64,000 bases of DNA from Reticulitermes lucifugus (Eukaryota; Arthropoda; Insecta; Blattodea; Rhinotermitidae). Under the pieces are notes generated by a model that ran no database searches, was not told the DNA's origin, and saw only the letters and a list, made by a program, of their open reading frames with translations. The DNA lies in the NCBI GenBank assembly GCA_026260175.1, contig JAKCWW010000669.1, positions 33,538-97,537 of the forward strand, read 5' to 3'. The position numbers and the translations under genes were made by a program. How positions within the stretch are numbered: position 1 is the stretch's first letter; every line of letters starts with the position of its first letter. Positions 20,673 through 33,654 of the stretch are shown one piece after another.

Positions 20673-21922
20673 TACGGCGGCTGTCCTGGCACCATACTAG
20701 AGCGTAGAAAGTAAATAAATAAAATGATATAGGGATACAACAGGTAATGAACTCCTGCTAAAATCATGGTATAAAATCCTAACATCCACCCACCGAGCTT
20801 CGTGGTTTGTGAAGTGTTGATAGCCACCCAAGCAGTCAAGATATTAGAAGCATTTACGAAGACCGACAGTGCACGAAAGTCCGACTTTGGCTCCCGTTCC
20901 GAGTCAGTGTAATTCAGTCTGTCTTCACATCTTTTTCCTCTAATACACCTATATTCCTATACATAATCCTACACGATTTATTCGTTGTCTCCTTTCTTGT
21001 AGTTCCTCGATAAATTTAGTGATTAGCTGCTCAAAAAAGCCTTGTATGTGTAACAGTTAAAGGTACTGTACAGTGTTCTTTCTTCAAATCATGCCCAGTA
21101 ATGTCATCAAGGTTACACAAACTGCTTGAATGAAACTGAAACGAAAAATACAGAGCACGGTGTCTCGCATTTGACTTTCCATTTTCAGTACAATAACCCC
21201 TATTATTACGAAGGCTCATTTAAACAGTTTTTGAGTTAAAGGATTTCAATCCCTTTCTCAAGTCGTTTAATACATTTTCGTCGCGGACAGAGAGCGGCAC
21301 AACCATGCGTATAATCCAACCTGTCCACAGCAGCAATGTCAGTCATTGTGAGATAGGCTTCTATCACTACACTGAATAGGTCGAGAAATTGCTCGCACGT
21401 AGATAGAATAAAACAGAAAATCCCATATTTTTGAATAAATAAAATGACTAGGCCTATAATTTCCGAAATTCACACGAATTTCAAGAAGCGAACACGTGGA
21501 CTGGATATTCTGTCCTTCCAGTCTGCCTCACGTGTTATTTTAAAAATTAATCCATTGAAATGATTTTGATAAGTTACTGCTTTGGGCAAAGATCTACATT
21601 TTATGAATCAAACTGTACTTGTTAAATGTTTTCTCTATGTAATAACTGTTGATAAGTAAGTAGATAACACCCTTGGCTTAAGTCACACACCGGAATGTAT
21701 TTAGCAGCTTGCCATGTGCTCTGTGAGTTATGAGCTTAGGCCAAAGAAACAGTTCAGCATAAACCACAAAATAAAACATGGCACAACCAGATGACAGCAC
21801 TTCAATAAATGACACGACTGCTTGGCTTAGTGTAAGAATAAAGAACCCAGCGATAAAACAGGCCGTGGAACAGTGCGTGAATATTATGGTAGTCCTCCAT
21901 AAGACCTGAAGGTGGTTAATTA
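20673..21922. other. No gene seen
   Basis: AT-rich intergenic DNA. The 130-codon minus frame at 21678-22070 runs into a SINE and is not supported as a gene. Confidence 0.4.
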
Positions 21923-22132
21923 AAGATAAAGGTAAAGTTCTCCCTAGAACAGGCCATGAAGGCCCAGAGGGGAAGTAAAGGTACAGCTCTACTCTTTCTT
22001 TAACCTCGGCGCTAGATGGGGGTGGGTGGTCAACTCCACGCCCTGGCCGCTTTACTCCCGGAAATGACACCCATTTTATAGGAGGCTGGGTGGGCCCCAG
22101 GTCCCGTCTGGACGGGTACGAGGAAGGTGGTT
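21923..22132 (-). mobile_element. SINE family B, 5'-truncated, with 15-bp target duplication
   Basis: The minus strand carries the 3' part of family B, including GGCCTTCATGGCCTGTTCTA and the CTTTACC tail, but no tRNA head. Flanks gaaggtggttaatta (21908-21922) and gaaggtggttagtta (22133-22147) match at 14 of 15 bases. Confidence 0.8.
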
Positions 22133-22147
22133 AGTTATTTACATAAA

Positions 22148-24950
22148 GTTCAAATTGGAATTTATCCATTTTGAAAAACTGGATAGAAGAACTAAGTAGT
22201 AAACTGTTAAATGTGACTGCGAATATTGACTACAAAAAAGTTCTGAACACAACAAATGTAAAGCAGATAAAAAATACCTGAAAATGTGCTTTTAAATTAG
22301 ATGAAAATGGAAAAGTAAGATCCATAACACACAGCCCTTATTGTAAGATACCTTATTAGGACGAGAATATAAGAAAATTTTTGGAGAGAAGGGCGAAGCT
22401 TTTAACTGTAGTGTTATATTAATAATGCAGTTGTACGAGCAGAAAATGCGAGAGCAGGCCAACGAATATACGTAGGCCTATGTATTTAAGGAATCTGTGC
22501 TACGAAAGTATCTGGTGTCACTCCGGCACGGATTCGCGTAAATAACGGCCATGTACCAATACATTTATCAAAGTATTTTTCACAAATCGCTATTCGTACA
22601 AGAAGAAGCTATAGGCTTACACGAAAGAAGTATACAGGGAATCGCCTTTATCTGAGTCCGCGAAGTTCGTTTCTCCGTATTTACGGAGTCAAATTTTTTA
22701 TTAAAAAATATTTAAATATTTCCTGCATTTATGGGATTTACAACAGCCGACCATGAGTTTGATGACAGAAAACGGTTTCCCTGCTCATAGTGCGAGCTAC
22801 TGAGAATGAGCTCTGAACAACCCAACAAGACACGACACCAAGAGTCGAAAAACCGTTGCACCATCTGTTAGTTACACCACCACCACCACCACAACAACAA
22901 CAAACATCACAACAACCATAACAACAAAAACAACCACAATAACAAAAACCACCACAACCAGAACAACCACAACAACAACAACAACCACAACAACGACGAC
23001 GACGATAATAATAATAAGAATAATAGAATTGCTAAATATGTGCATAAAACAAATACTGTACCATATGCAAATATATTCTAATTCGTTAGTGTCGTCTGTG
23101 AGAGATTTTTATTTCTATCCTTCATACATAAGCTTGCTTTCCTGACGGAATGTTAATGGTAACTGACAAATTCAAGATAACTGACGGACTGCAAACAGTT
23201 AAATCTTTAATAACTGTATTTATAATCACCGGGCTTTCCAAATGATTCTGCCCCTTCCACCATACCAAACACATAAAGAAGCACAGGGTGATGACGACGA
23301 CAAAGACAGTGTCACTTCAGGAGAACAGAACTTAAAAATCAAAAGTTTAAGAGAAGCCTTCGGCAAAGTCGATGAAGACATGGATAATTATAGAAATAAT
23401 GATTCTCTCTATGATCATTCTGTCGAGTTACGAGAAGCGTTTTTATGCTAAGAAGCAATATTAAAAGCAAAAATGCGAGCTGTAAATAAAAAATTCGCAC
23501 TGGCTTTTGGGCAGCGAAAACTAGTCAGAGAGGGATTCAAACGTCATGAAGGGTCTTCCAGTTTTCAGCTGCTATCCCGAGAGGAGGAGATAATGACCCT
23601 CCATCTCATTCTCTCGGAAAATACACTTTCATCCATCCAATGAATTCCAACACCTCTCCCTTTTGGAGTTAAGATAATAAAAATTGTTGTTGCATTAAAG
23701 TAATATTTCTTTCAAAAAGAAGACAATGTTTATTTGTACAAGTACTGCTTGGCCTACATAACACACGGTCCCAATTAACCCACAATGTGATTACTTGTTA
23801 AGGACAGAAATGTCGAGCCTCAAGCTGTTTCGCTTTAAGTGGCATTTTGCTGGAGCCAATCCACCACGGATAATGGGGACGCCCTATATGACATAGAATC
23901 CATTAATAATGTGACAGCGAAAATGAAATATTTGTCTATACGATAAGCACTTATCAAAGTATAAGTAAAATATTGCTGACCTGTAGCATTATGAGCTTTA
24001 CAAACCTAAGTCTGACATTTTTATCTGCACAAAGAATGAGGTATCCTTACGCAAATTATACTTACCGCACTGCCAAACAAGTGTATGTGACTCCTTCGTA
24101 AGCTGTTTAAATTAAATATTTTAAACATAAATCTATAAACTTACATCAATATCTGTAAAAATTACGCCAACCGGTGTAATTAAACAGGAATAAACCACGT
24201 TCATGCTGTATCTCATATTATTATAACAACGTGTATTCTGGTAAAATGTTATTACTTCTGCTATAAAGATGGTGCTAATATGCTTCTCCAGAGTGTTAAT
24301 ATGCTCTTAAAAGATTGCATCCTATTACATCCTACTGCGTACTATTACAAATCGGAAGACAATAGTGTGAAACGCCAACGACGTTAAAGTAGCATATTTT
24401 GTAAAAATAGGGCTATATGACTTTGCAGAGAAAAATTATATTAAAAGTCTATAAAAGCTGAAATTTTACCACGGACAGAAAAGTTCACAGACCGCTGCAG
24501 ACGTCACAAGTACGGTACAATTTTCAGTTGGCCGGTATTCTGTCCTACTAATCTGCCCCACTATTCAACCATGTCAGTCCATTCAATTGCTTACAACAAC
24601 GCAGTTACGAAACTCTTGAGAATGAACTACCTTGGGCAATGTTAAAATGGGATTTTTGAGGAATATGATGTAAAGTTGTGAAACAGAGCGCACAGACTTA
24701 TAGCAGTGCCTGTAAGAATTCGCGCTTGTGTTGTGACCGTGATTAATTTCAGGAATCCATAAAATTGCGTCTGATGCAGAGCAGCAAATATTTATTAAGA
24801 CGTTCGTTACAGGCTAAGACAAACTGGAACAGATGTGGCTATTACTTCACTCACGACCTAGTGAACCTGTCAGGTTGCAGACTGCCAATTATATCTTACT
24901 ACGCCAACATGTCAGATGGGGACACCAAGCAGAAACAAGAGCATAAAACT
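22148..24950. other. No gene seen; simple repeat inside
   Basis: Apart from the CAM-type simple repeat at 22874-23027 nothing is recognisable. The 69-codon acidic frame at 23242-23451 has no signal, domain or splice context. Confidence 0.4.
22874..23027 (+). repeat. Compound trinucleotide repeat (CAC/CAA/GAC/AAT)
   Basis: CAC units grade into CAA, GAC and AAT units over about 150 bases with interruptions. No coding frame uses it. Confidence 0.85.
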
Positions 24951-25016
24951 GCACGTGTTAAGTCTCAAAAGGCGAAAGTATCTTGTACGGCTGTTCACCT
25001 GTTCAGTAGTAGCTGA

Positions 25017-25024
25017 TATAAAAG
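25017..25024 (+). promoter_or_regulatory. Gene 3 TATA box
   Basis: TATAAAAG lies 55 bases before the ATG of exon 1, the same distance as in gene 2. A CACGTG lies at 24952-24957. Confidence 0.75.
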
Positions 25025-25071
25025 CAAGCAGTGTTCTTATAGATATGGCATACTGGACCATAATCAGCGGC

Positions 25072-25083
25072 ATGAAGTTACAC
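25072..25083 (+). CDS. Gene 3, coding exon 1 (MKLH)
   Basis: ATG AAG TTA CAC abuts the donor GTGAGT at 25084. The phase-0 intron of 1641 bases ends before 26725. Joining gives MKLHIWLLAVLFASAFA, a full signal peptide. Confidence 0.8.
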
Positions 25084-26724
25084 GTGAGTACGGACGGATG
25101 AAATATAAAGAATAGCACACAAGATGCGTAAACGGAAAGACAGACATTTGACGTAAAGTATCCTAATTAGAAATTCGTTCTGGATTCAGATACTACTTCA
25201 TTAATCTCACGAGATTTAATTGTTTATTCAGATTATGTAACAAAAACATACATGCAGACAGCAGAATGAATGAGTAGTGAATCATGAGAAACCGATCTTG
25301 GACTGAGGTACATTCCTTGTGCAGGAAATCTGAATAATGAATGAGAGGTGGATCATGAGGAACTGCTAGAGGAATAAGGTATTGCCCTTGTCTAGGAAAT
25401 CGGAATAAAGTTTTAGGTCGGACTTTAAACGCAGCGTTTCAGTCGAGTTAGACAAATCGATATTTAATTGATGTACAAAGATCCATCCTGGTGACATAAA
25501 TCTAAACTGTGGCACGAAGGCGGAGAAGAGGCAGTCTTTATGCCTCAGGATTATTGTACTTTATATTATTTTGCTTTACTTTATTCTTACCTTTGGCTTA
25601 TATGGCGACAATTTCAAGGGCTCAAAGTAAAAAGCAACTAATAACAGGTCAATTCATAACTAACTCCATGGAGCAGAGTCCTGCTTGAGAAGCTAACAGG
25701 TCGTCAGCTAGTCAAGAAATTCAAGTGGGCCCCTGTCACCACGGCATGGCGCTTCCTCAGGTTGCAGATGGAGGAACGGCCTCCGGATATGGAGGGAAGC
25801 TGCGAATACATTGAATAAGCAGTCACGGACAGCCGACACGGGGTGGTCCTTCAGCTTGTGGGTTGGGCGAGGTGCTAAAAACTCCTCACCGTAAAAAATT
25901 ACCATGTTACGAAACAGGTCAATTAATAGATGACAAATTTGTAAAAGGCGACAGTGGCATAATTAGAGACATCCTCTCATTTGCTTGGAAGCAGTCCTAC
26001 TGCAAAAAACACAGACAGGGTAGTACTTTTCCTGGCAGAAATTAAGCCCAGGCATGCATAATACGAAGCAGGAGTCCTTAGCATCTTTATTCGTCCACTG
26101 GAATAAAAACTTCAGTACTTTTCTTTTGTCGTTTCAAAACCCTCTGTACTATAGAGAAATATTATTATAAAATGAAGGCCATGTGTTTTATAGTTCTTTC
26201 TTATTAGAATATATTTTAAATGTGTGTTATAATCGTCACACGCATAAAGCTATCAATTTACTCGTATACAGCACGGTTTACTGTCAAGCAAACAGAAGAT
26301 TTATCCGACAGCAGTTTTACCCTCCTTGGTTATAATCTGCTATAAATCAGTGTACAAAGCAGAAAATAATATGGGGCCCTTGTTAACTTCTGAAGTGAGA
26401 GACAATAATATCAACTTACACAACATTTTTTATGCTTATCTTCGGCTGCAAAGTAAAATAATAAAATGGCCATTATATGAACTGCGCAGTTACTTTCCGA
26501 TTTACTTTCAATGATATAATGACTTTTGTAACTAGTGTGATATTTAACACCACGAAAGGTTAGGAATATAGCTACAAATATGGCGAACATAGTGTTCTGT
26601 GGTTATAGGGGACAAAGTAAGAGTAGACTCTTTACGTACTCGTAATTCTGCGACTCAAATGCTTGATGTTTGTGCTTTTTGACTGCGATGACTGTCTTTA
26701 TTCTTCTTTTTTTAATATCGTTAG

Positions 26725-27498
26725 ATATGGTTATTGGCTGTACTCTTCGCTTCGGCCTTCGCAGAGAAGGAAGAGAAGGAGAAGAAAAAAGTGGAAGAGC
26801 CTCTGAAGAAAACCTCAACCAGCAAACCGGAGAAGCGCGGTGCTGAGGAGCTGTTCTACGGCCCTCAGGGAGATCACGAGTTGTTCGGTGGACATGCAGA
26901 CGGCTATGGATACGGGATCGCGGGGTACGAGCTGGGGAGCCAGCATAGTCTGGACCTACTGGGGTACGGTGCCCAAAGCTTGAGCCCCACCAGCCGCATC
27001 AAGAGCATCGTCATCACCAAAGAAGTGACAATTCCAGTCCCTCACCCTTACCCTGTCCCTGTAGAAAAGACAATTCCTTACCCCGTCCAAGTTCCCGTGC
27101 CTTTTCCTATTGTTAAGCACTACCCCGTACCTGTACCCAAACCTTACCCCGTTCCTGTAGAGAAGAAGGTTCCGTACCCGGTTGAGAAAATTGTCCCGTA
27201 TCCCGTAAACGTCCCTGTCAAAGTGGCTGTCCCCGTCCCTCACGCTGTACCTGTACTTAAACCCTACCCCGTACCTGTGCATGTTGCTCATCCAGTCCCT
27301 GTCACTCAGCCCATAATATTGAACAAACCAGTGCCAGTTCTTCAGGAGTACAGTGGTCTGGCTGGTGGCTACGAGGGTCTCGGTGGCCATGAGAGTGCTG
27401 CAGTGGGCTACAGTTACGGCGAACACGGGAACCTTGGCGAGGGTTACAGATTAACAGAAGGCTTCGACGGACCGTACGCCAGTAGCGGATACCATTAG
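26725..27498 (+). CDS. Gene 3, exon 2: secreted Pro-Val-rich cuticle-like protein
   Basis: The exon follows a T-rich tract and the acceptor CGTTAG and yields 261 residues with exon 1. The signal peptide ends at Ala17. The propeptide (18-42) is a Lys/Glu run finishing SKPEKR before Gly43. Residues 43-90 are Gly/Tyr/His-containing. The linker KSIVITKEV starts near 97. The Pro-Val domain spans about 106-213 with [20 protein letters not shown]-type units nearly identical to those of genes 2 and 4. The tail is Gly/Tyr-rich and ends SSGYH. The role is inferred from composition: a structural cuticle or matrix protein. There is no canonical AATAAA near the stop. Confidence 0.85.
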   Translation: MWLLAVLFASAFAEKEEKEKKKVEEPLKKTSTSKPEKRGAEELFYGPQGDHELFGGHADGYGYGIAGYELGSQHSLDLLGYGAQSLSPTSRIKSIVITKEVTIPVPHPYPVPVEKTIPYPVQVPVPFPIVKHYPVPVPKPYPVPVEKKVPYPVEKIVPYPVNVPVKVAVPVPHAVPVLKPYPVPVHVAHPVPVTQPIILNKPVPVLQEYSGLAGGYEGLGGHESAAVGYSYGEHGNLGEGYRLTEGFDGPYASSGYH

Positions 27499-28575
27499 AT
27501 ATTGTGTGTTGATTTACACATCGTTACCAAGAACAATCTTGCTAGTAAGGATCACTTGCAGGCACCCCACTTGTTACTAATATACAGCCCTGCAGAACTG
27601 GAAATAGGGGAAATAGTTTCGGTTTGACCAAGTACATTTAATTTATTTATAAGAAAAATAATGAAATATGTTAATGTTAGTGTAAAAACTTCTGCGTTAT
27701 ATAAAATTATTTTTCTGAGACATTACTACATTCACATTGAAAACCTTTAGGTGCAGAATACCGTTAACACGTGTCTAAAGATAATTTATTCAGGCTAGCG
27801 CATTGTCTCCATATGAGCGGTAAAAATCAAATTAAATCAAATATTTATAACATGAGTCAAATTTTATAGAAGGCTGCATGGGTGGAAAAAGCCAGGAAAA
27901 TTATACTTGCTAAGTGAAAATAATCTTAATTTGTATATTTATATTTCAAGAAAAAATGCTTTAAGCTTATTCCAATTAAAAGACTCCACTAAATTTGTAG
28001 ACGAAGACTGTCTGATACAAAACTTTAATTATTATACAGTTTAGTGAGCTACAGGCTCTAAAATATTTCGCTTCTGCTAAGTAAATTATAATTATAATTA
28101 AATATTTCAATTGTACCTTCTACAGGAAAGTTCAGTATAGCTTAACTTTAGAACATTCACCGAAATGTTAGGTTAAGAACAAAAATTCCTTAACGTTATC
28201 AGATACAAATTTTTAAAGCAGGAATTAAGGAAACTTGATAAAGACTAAGAACACAATAATCAGGTTTGTTGTTTCGTACTGAGTGATGCTATCTGTAGCT
28301 CAGACTACATAGCCTCGAATGGTGGGACGATTAATGAATGAATTAGTAAGCACATGACAGGAAGAGATCGTGGCCTAATTTGAAGGACTGTGCCGGCATT
28401 TACGTGGAGGGAAAACCCTCAGTAAGGCCGGTCTCTGGACAGATGTTTAAACCTCGTATCTTCCAAATACAAAGAATATCTAAATAATATTAAATTTTGC
28501 ATATGAACATGACATAGAACGATTGAGGTATGTTGAAATAATCGCGTAATAAGAAGCCTAATACTTTGTGATCTT
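27499..28575. other. Gene 3 3' flank, no gene seen
   Basis: AT-rich sequence with no recognisable gene, RNA or repeat boundary before the SINE at 28588. Confidence 0.4.
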
Positions 28576-28587
28576 CACCTAACATTA

Positions 28588-28821
28588 GTTTTTCCACCAT
28601 GGCATAACAGCCCCTAGTGGGCTAAGGCCTCCTCATTATTGATCACTCCCGGTAGGTCTCCTGTGGACGAGGTATCAGCCCGACGCAGAGACCTCTACCT
28701 GACAACACACAACACTCATAAGAGACAGACACCCATGCCCCTGGCGGGATTCGAACCAGAAATCCCAGTATTTGGGCTGCCGCAGACCCACGCCTTAGAC
28801 CGCGCGGCCACTGGGATCGGC
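28588..28821 (-). mobile_element. SINE family A, complete copy with 12-bp target duplication
   Basis: This is the reference copy for family A (no N). The minus-strand head contains CCAGTGGCCGCGCGGTCTAA (A-box region) and GGTTCGAATCCCGC (B box), as in a tRNA-Leu/Ser-derived SINE. Perfect duplications cacctaacatta lie at 28576-28587 and 28822-28833. Confidence 0.85.
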
Positions 28822-28833
28822 CACCTAACATTA

Positions 28834-30055
28834 TTAGGGTGATTAAAATAAGGAAGAGAAGGTAGGCGGGAGAGGAAGATAAAAAGACCTATAAGTGTTT
28901 GTCTAGTACTCCCAAGGTATCTACATAACTTTGACATAGATGGTATGATAGCGGTGTTATTCAGAAAAAGGGGAAGCTGGTGTTGAGTAGATGCTATTGA
29001 ATCGTTGCAGGAACAAACGGAGGGACGTCACGCAAAATATAATAAATCTACATGATCGCATGAGCAAGTATTTAGTTTTAACCTGGTCATGGGATTATAC
29101 AAGGTACCTTACTAGTACCTCCAGATTCACAGCCAATACTCTGTACCCAAGTGAAACTGTATGCGTGGTTTAATTTCCCTTTCTTCAGAGGTCACTGGAA
29201 CCGCTATTCAAGACAAGACCTTGGGCGGTCCAGGATTTCTGATATGCAGAACTGCACTGATTGCATGGGGGCGGCTTTCCCGCCTCGTTCTCCCTCCAAA
29301 GCAGTTACTATATACTTACTTTAACACAAATTCAGGGAGAAATCTAAATGTAAGCAGTAGTGACAAATATCTTTGAAATACAGAAATGTTACGGTCAATG
29401 TAAATTACGTTAATATGAGGCTTATATTGATTACTGAATTTTGAGCAGAATATATTTCAGGAATCCGCGTAATCCTTCAGTAAAAAGTACTACGTTTAAT
29501 CGACTTTATTTATTTATTTATGATGTATTTAACAAAGCTTTCATTAGCCTGTGAAATGATGGGATGGTTTGTGAGTAATAAATTAGAAAGAATATGGCAA
29601 GAAATTGTCCTAGCCTATTTTGGGTTATATTCCGACATTTCCTGCGAGTGTTGAAGAAAATCACGTATAATATCAGTCAGGATATCTTGGACGAGATTCG
29701 AAATCAAGACCTTTCGAACAGGAAGCACAGCGCCATTAGCTCGACGACTCTAGGTGTACGCTGTTGATAAAAGTACGTTAATACTTTGTGTCGTAATTTG
29801 GTACAGTGCAAAATCAGTCTAACTTCGATAGATATGAGACATTAAACTGACGATGAGAACATTCAGAATAGCTGTCACCTTGGTCCACTTGGGATATTGC
29901 TACACATTGGAGGTGCCACACTTTTTAAATACATTTTTAAAAATAAATTTGTTACTCAAAGTTGTGAACATAGAGAATATGCATATTAAACTGAAAACAG
30001 ATTAAAAAAAACTGTTTTTATTCCTTGGATATCCCGTTGTTGTACATATTACTAG
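28834..30055. other. No gene seen
   Basis: Intergenic DNA; nothing with coding, RNA or element structure was recognised. Confidence 0.4.
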
Positions 30056-30301
30056 GTGGTTATCAGTCACCATCAACACAACCATTTATGTTATATCAGA
30101 CGGGTTACACCGCTACATGTTTCGACCACTAAGTGATCATCTTCAGTCCATTAAAATATACACAATTAAAACTAATATTGTAATGTTATTTTCTTGTATT
30201 TTAATGGCCTGAGGTTTACCACTTAGTGGGCAAAACATGTAGCCGTGTAACTCATTTGATAATACATAATAAATGGTTGTGTTGATGGTGACTAATAAAC
30301 A
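30056..30301. mobile_element. Fold-back element, about 108-bp arms
   Basis: The left arm (TCACCATCAACACAACCATT, 30067-30086) matches the complement of the right arm near 30270-30290. The arms run about 108 bp to a short AT-rich centre. Each contains the ACATGTTT block and a hammerhead-like core, the left one (30111-30148, minus) well preserved. No target duplication was found. Confidence 0.6.
30115..30146 (-). ncRNA. Hammerhead-like motif with different stem II
   Basis: On the minus strand CTGAAGA (30140-30146) fits the CUGANGA core. Stem II is GATCAC/GTGGTC (6 bp, loop TTA), then GAAACATGTA. Stem II differs in sequence from the 16698-16742 copy but still pairs. Stem I is weak here. The extra U after the core is again present. 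Confidence 0.4.
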
Positions 30302-30672
30302 CTCTGTAGAAACCTGTATTTTATGACACTCGGAAAGAAATTAGTGAAAGAACCACATGCTATGTATTAATGATTTAAAACAAATGAATAAAAGTAAAAG
30401 ACAGTAACAACAGAGTCTCGCCCTTTTATCCAGGTGTGAATGAGAGAAGTGACATTCCCTACTTGAGCCACAATGCTGAAGTCTGCAGTTGAGTTGGTGC
30501 AAGTAATCCTAAGTTCCCTAAGCGTTCATCTGTCAGTTGAAATTTTTACCTACGCTTTAGGACGTTCGATTTAGAAAAGGAAGCCTTACAGTTTCACGCT
30601 ATCCTGGTCATATAAGAACAGTTTTATAACTCGCATCTTCATTTCGAATTATTGATAGCAACGTATTGATCT

Positions 30673-30870
30673 TCGGCCCTGGGGCTAACCCAGACCCCTA
30701 TATAATGGTTACCGAGTCATTCCCGGGGGTACAGCGGCCGGGACGTGGCGTTAACCGCCAACTTCGTCTAACGCCGAAGTTAAAGAAAAAGTAGAGATAT
30801 ACCTCTACTCCCCCTCTGTGCCTTCATGGCAGGTTACAGGGTCAACTTTACCTTCTACCTATACCTCATG
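30673..30870 (+). mobile_element. SINE family B, 5'-truncated copy
   Basis: It matches the 3' two thirds of 43422-43709: the CCCGGGGGTA-CAGCGGCCGG block, the CTACTCCCCCTCTG block, and a degenerate CTTTACC tail. The head is missing. Confidence 0.7.
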
Positions 30871-33654
30871 TATAGATTCTGGGCAGAACTGCTTGTGATA
30901 AAATTTGGAATGGGACTCAAATGTTATGGAGAAATCTTTCTGAAATACAATTCACTGCACAAATCCGTATTGCAATTTATTTTTCTTTCTCTATGTGTCG
31001 TTATCGATACAGAGCGCCTATTAAAATCCCTCTGCTCGTCCTTCTCGACGCATGTAAGTACTCAAGGATGGCTGAAATAATTTTTATTATAATTTAATAT
31101 ATAGGAGTTTTACTAACGTATGTTGGCGTATTCCAGTTTTTAATAAAACCGGTCAACGCTAAGGGTCACCTCATGTGAAAATTTACATGCATTTCAGCAC
31201 ACACCCCGAACGTACTCAAATATTTACTGAGTTATACCTGATACCAATTTCGCCTTTTCCTGTGTTTCTTCTCGTTCTTTCTCTTTTTAGCTCTGAAGTA
31301 TTATTGTACCTCTACTATTGCTGAGTCTTCTTAAATCCTTCTTTGTAAAACAAGAAGTGGGACTCATTATGTGTAAGATTAGACTATTACAAGGCTTCTG
31401 TCACCACAGAACAAATTCTGATTTATATCTATGCCCCAAAGAATAGTTAAAATACTGGCGCGCAGGCAGCTGCACACTGCATTTACGGTGGGCAAAAAGT
31501 AACAAGACAGTAAGAAAGATTGTGTCACGTACGTTTATTTTTGACAACATGCCAACACCACTTCTGGAACTTCCCCAGCCTCCTTTCAAACTTGTAGGAC
31601 AGACTAATTCTGTGGAAAGGTGGAAATAAGGAGACGAGCATAAAGATGAGGAAAGCACGAAGCTTCATTTCCAAGCCACTTACAACCTACGCTTGATGTC
31701 GCAGGGATGAATTAAAGTGTTTTGGATACAGCGTATTTGGGCCAGTGAGAATATAGCCAGCAGAAATTCAACTGTGATATGCAACCTGCAAAGCTCTGAA
31801 GTAGGAAGAGTTGTCTATGAGCCAGAGCTTTTCATTAAAACTGATATGACTTATTTTCCGATCGGATGGCTCAAGCCCGAATTGGGCTGTGAGATGAGAC
31901 TTAGGAAGAACTAATTACTGGACATGAAGACAGGACTGTTAACTCAGAGTCACGGGATGCACACAAAATATGTGAAGTGGAATATTATCCTTATATCACA
32001 TTTCATATTTACGCCATTTTAAAGACCAGGCAAAGACAATAGAACAGCGACTCGAAAACGGACTCTTTTCTCTAAAACATTCTTCAGTAATTGTCTTTAT
32101 AAGACTTCCATACGACGGAGATATTATGACAGATCTTAGAAACAGATTGTGCATCGATTTAAAGCGGAATTCAGTGAAGGGATTTTTGTGTTAATCATGA
32201 TTCCTCGGTTTCTGTAATAAGAAGCAAATAATAAAGTCATAGCAATAGCAAGAACAGAAGGGAGGCACTGCAAAAATTAGTTAATTACTTATATATATTC
32301 AGCTAATGAGTTAGTAAGGATTCATAGTAACAAGTCTGTCCTATAGGGTCTATCGACTTATGTTTTGTCGCATGTCTGCCCTTATACAAAAATGTTTCAC
32401 AAACTATTTACGTCAGCCAATGCAGGCGTGCACTGCCTCTTCATTTTAGATGCACGTCGAAAACAGTTCAAAACTCGCCTATCGGTCTGCCGTGTCCGTG
32501 CTTCTCTCTGTCCGAAAGTTACAGCGCTCAGACTGTCACTGTCTAGCTACGCGATGTTCACCACATCTACTTGATGTTGACGTATGGCATTATAATTGTT
32601 ATTGCATTTGTTTAGTTACAAAGGCGGCTTTGTTGAAGCGTGTACGTGAATTCCTTGTTACATATAACATATTGGAGCCACTTGATAGTCATCGCTCGAT
32701 GTGTCATGCAAATTTCCTTAAAATAATATCAATTTGTGAACTTAATCACTTTAATATAATTTAAGGGGCACTTACGTTAAGGACGTACTTCACTTTCACG
32801 CGCATTCCTTGCGCAACCTGACCATTTATTGACTGAATTTTATATTATACGACCAGTATAATTGGCAAATTTCATTCACTTTAATTCACGCGAGGTCAAC
32901 TTGACGTAGTAGTTTACAGAGCTATATGTTTTTGTACGCATCAAAATGTACACTACAGAGAAAGCTCTTAAAACTGCTCGTAGTGGACACCTGTTACAAT
33001 CTAACACTTATCTTCATCAATGTCAACAATTTCAAGAAAATGACTAGCATATTAGCGAAGACGTTTTATAATTTGATTCTATTTCCCTGCCAGCTTGTTT
33101 ATATTCAAGCTATTTAAAAAGCATTATGTGTAATAACAGCAAACAGAGAACATTCCTTAATGAAACTGTCCCTTTTGATGGCAATCCACAATATCTACTT
33201 GCTCTTTCTTCTTTCTGGGTGTGTTAAAAACAAAGATTTCATTTTTCTGGAGATCTTAACACTGGATTTCACAGAAGATCTAACAGTATTTACCTTTATG
33301 TATCCAGCTGTTCTACATCAGACCTTGATGAAATATACGTATGCGAATTGAGCAGACTACAAATACATAATCTAATAGGTTGCATAACACTGGTACCGAT
33401 ATAATGAGACAGCTGGATATCAATTAGGTTAAATATAGTAAGCTGACTTTAAGAATTCACTTTGAAACGTACCTATTGAGTGACCAATGGACAGGAGGGT
33501 TGAGATATGAGATAACTGAAGAGTGAAAGGTCGCATTAAAGCAATAGAGCCGTGAGTTAATGATAGCCTCTTTAATTTACGTACAAATAATTATATCATG
33601 AATATTAATTTTTCTTCACCCATAAAAACTAAACAATTAAAGTTAGTATACGAA
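30871..33654. other. No gene seen
   Basis: Several short frames of 60-104 codons lack start context, signal peptides and domains. No repeat family was recognised. Confidence 0.4.

Noticed and set aside
21678-22070. 130-codon minus frame
   Set aside because: Its N-terminal third is a SINE family B copy and the remainder has no recognisable domain.
22874-23027. Possible CRISPR-like or coding repeat
   Set aside because: It is a trinucleotide simple repeat with no spacers and no open frame of interest; the window is eukaryotic.
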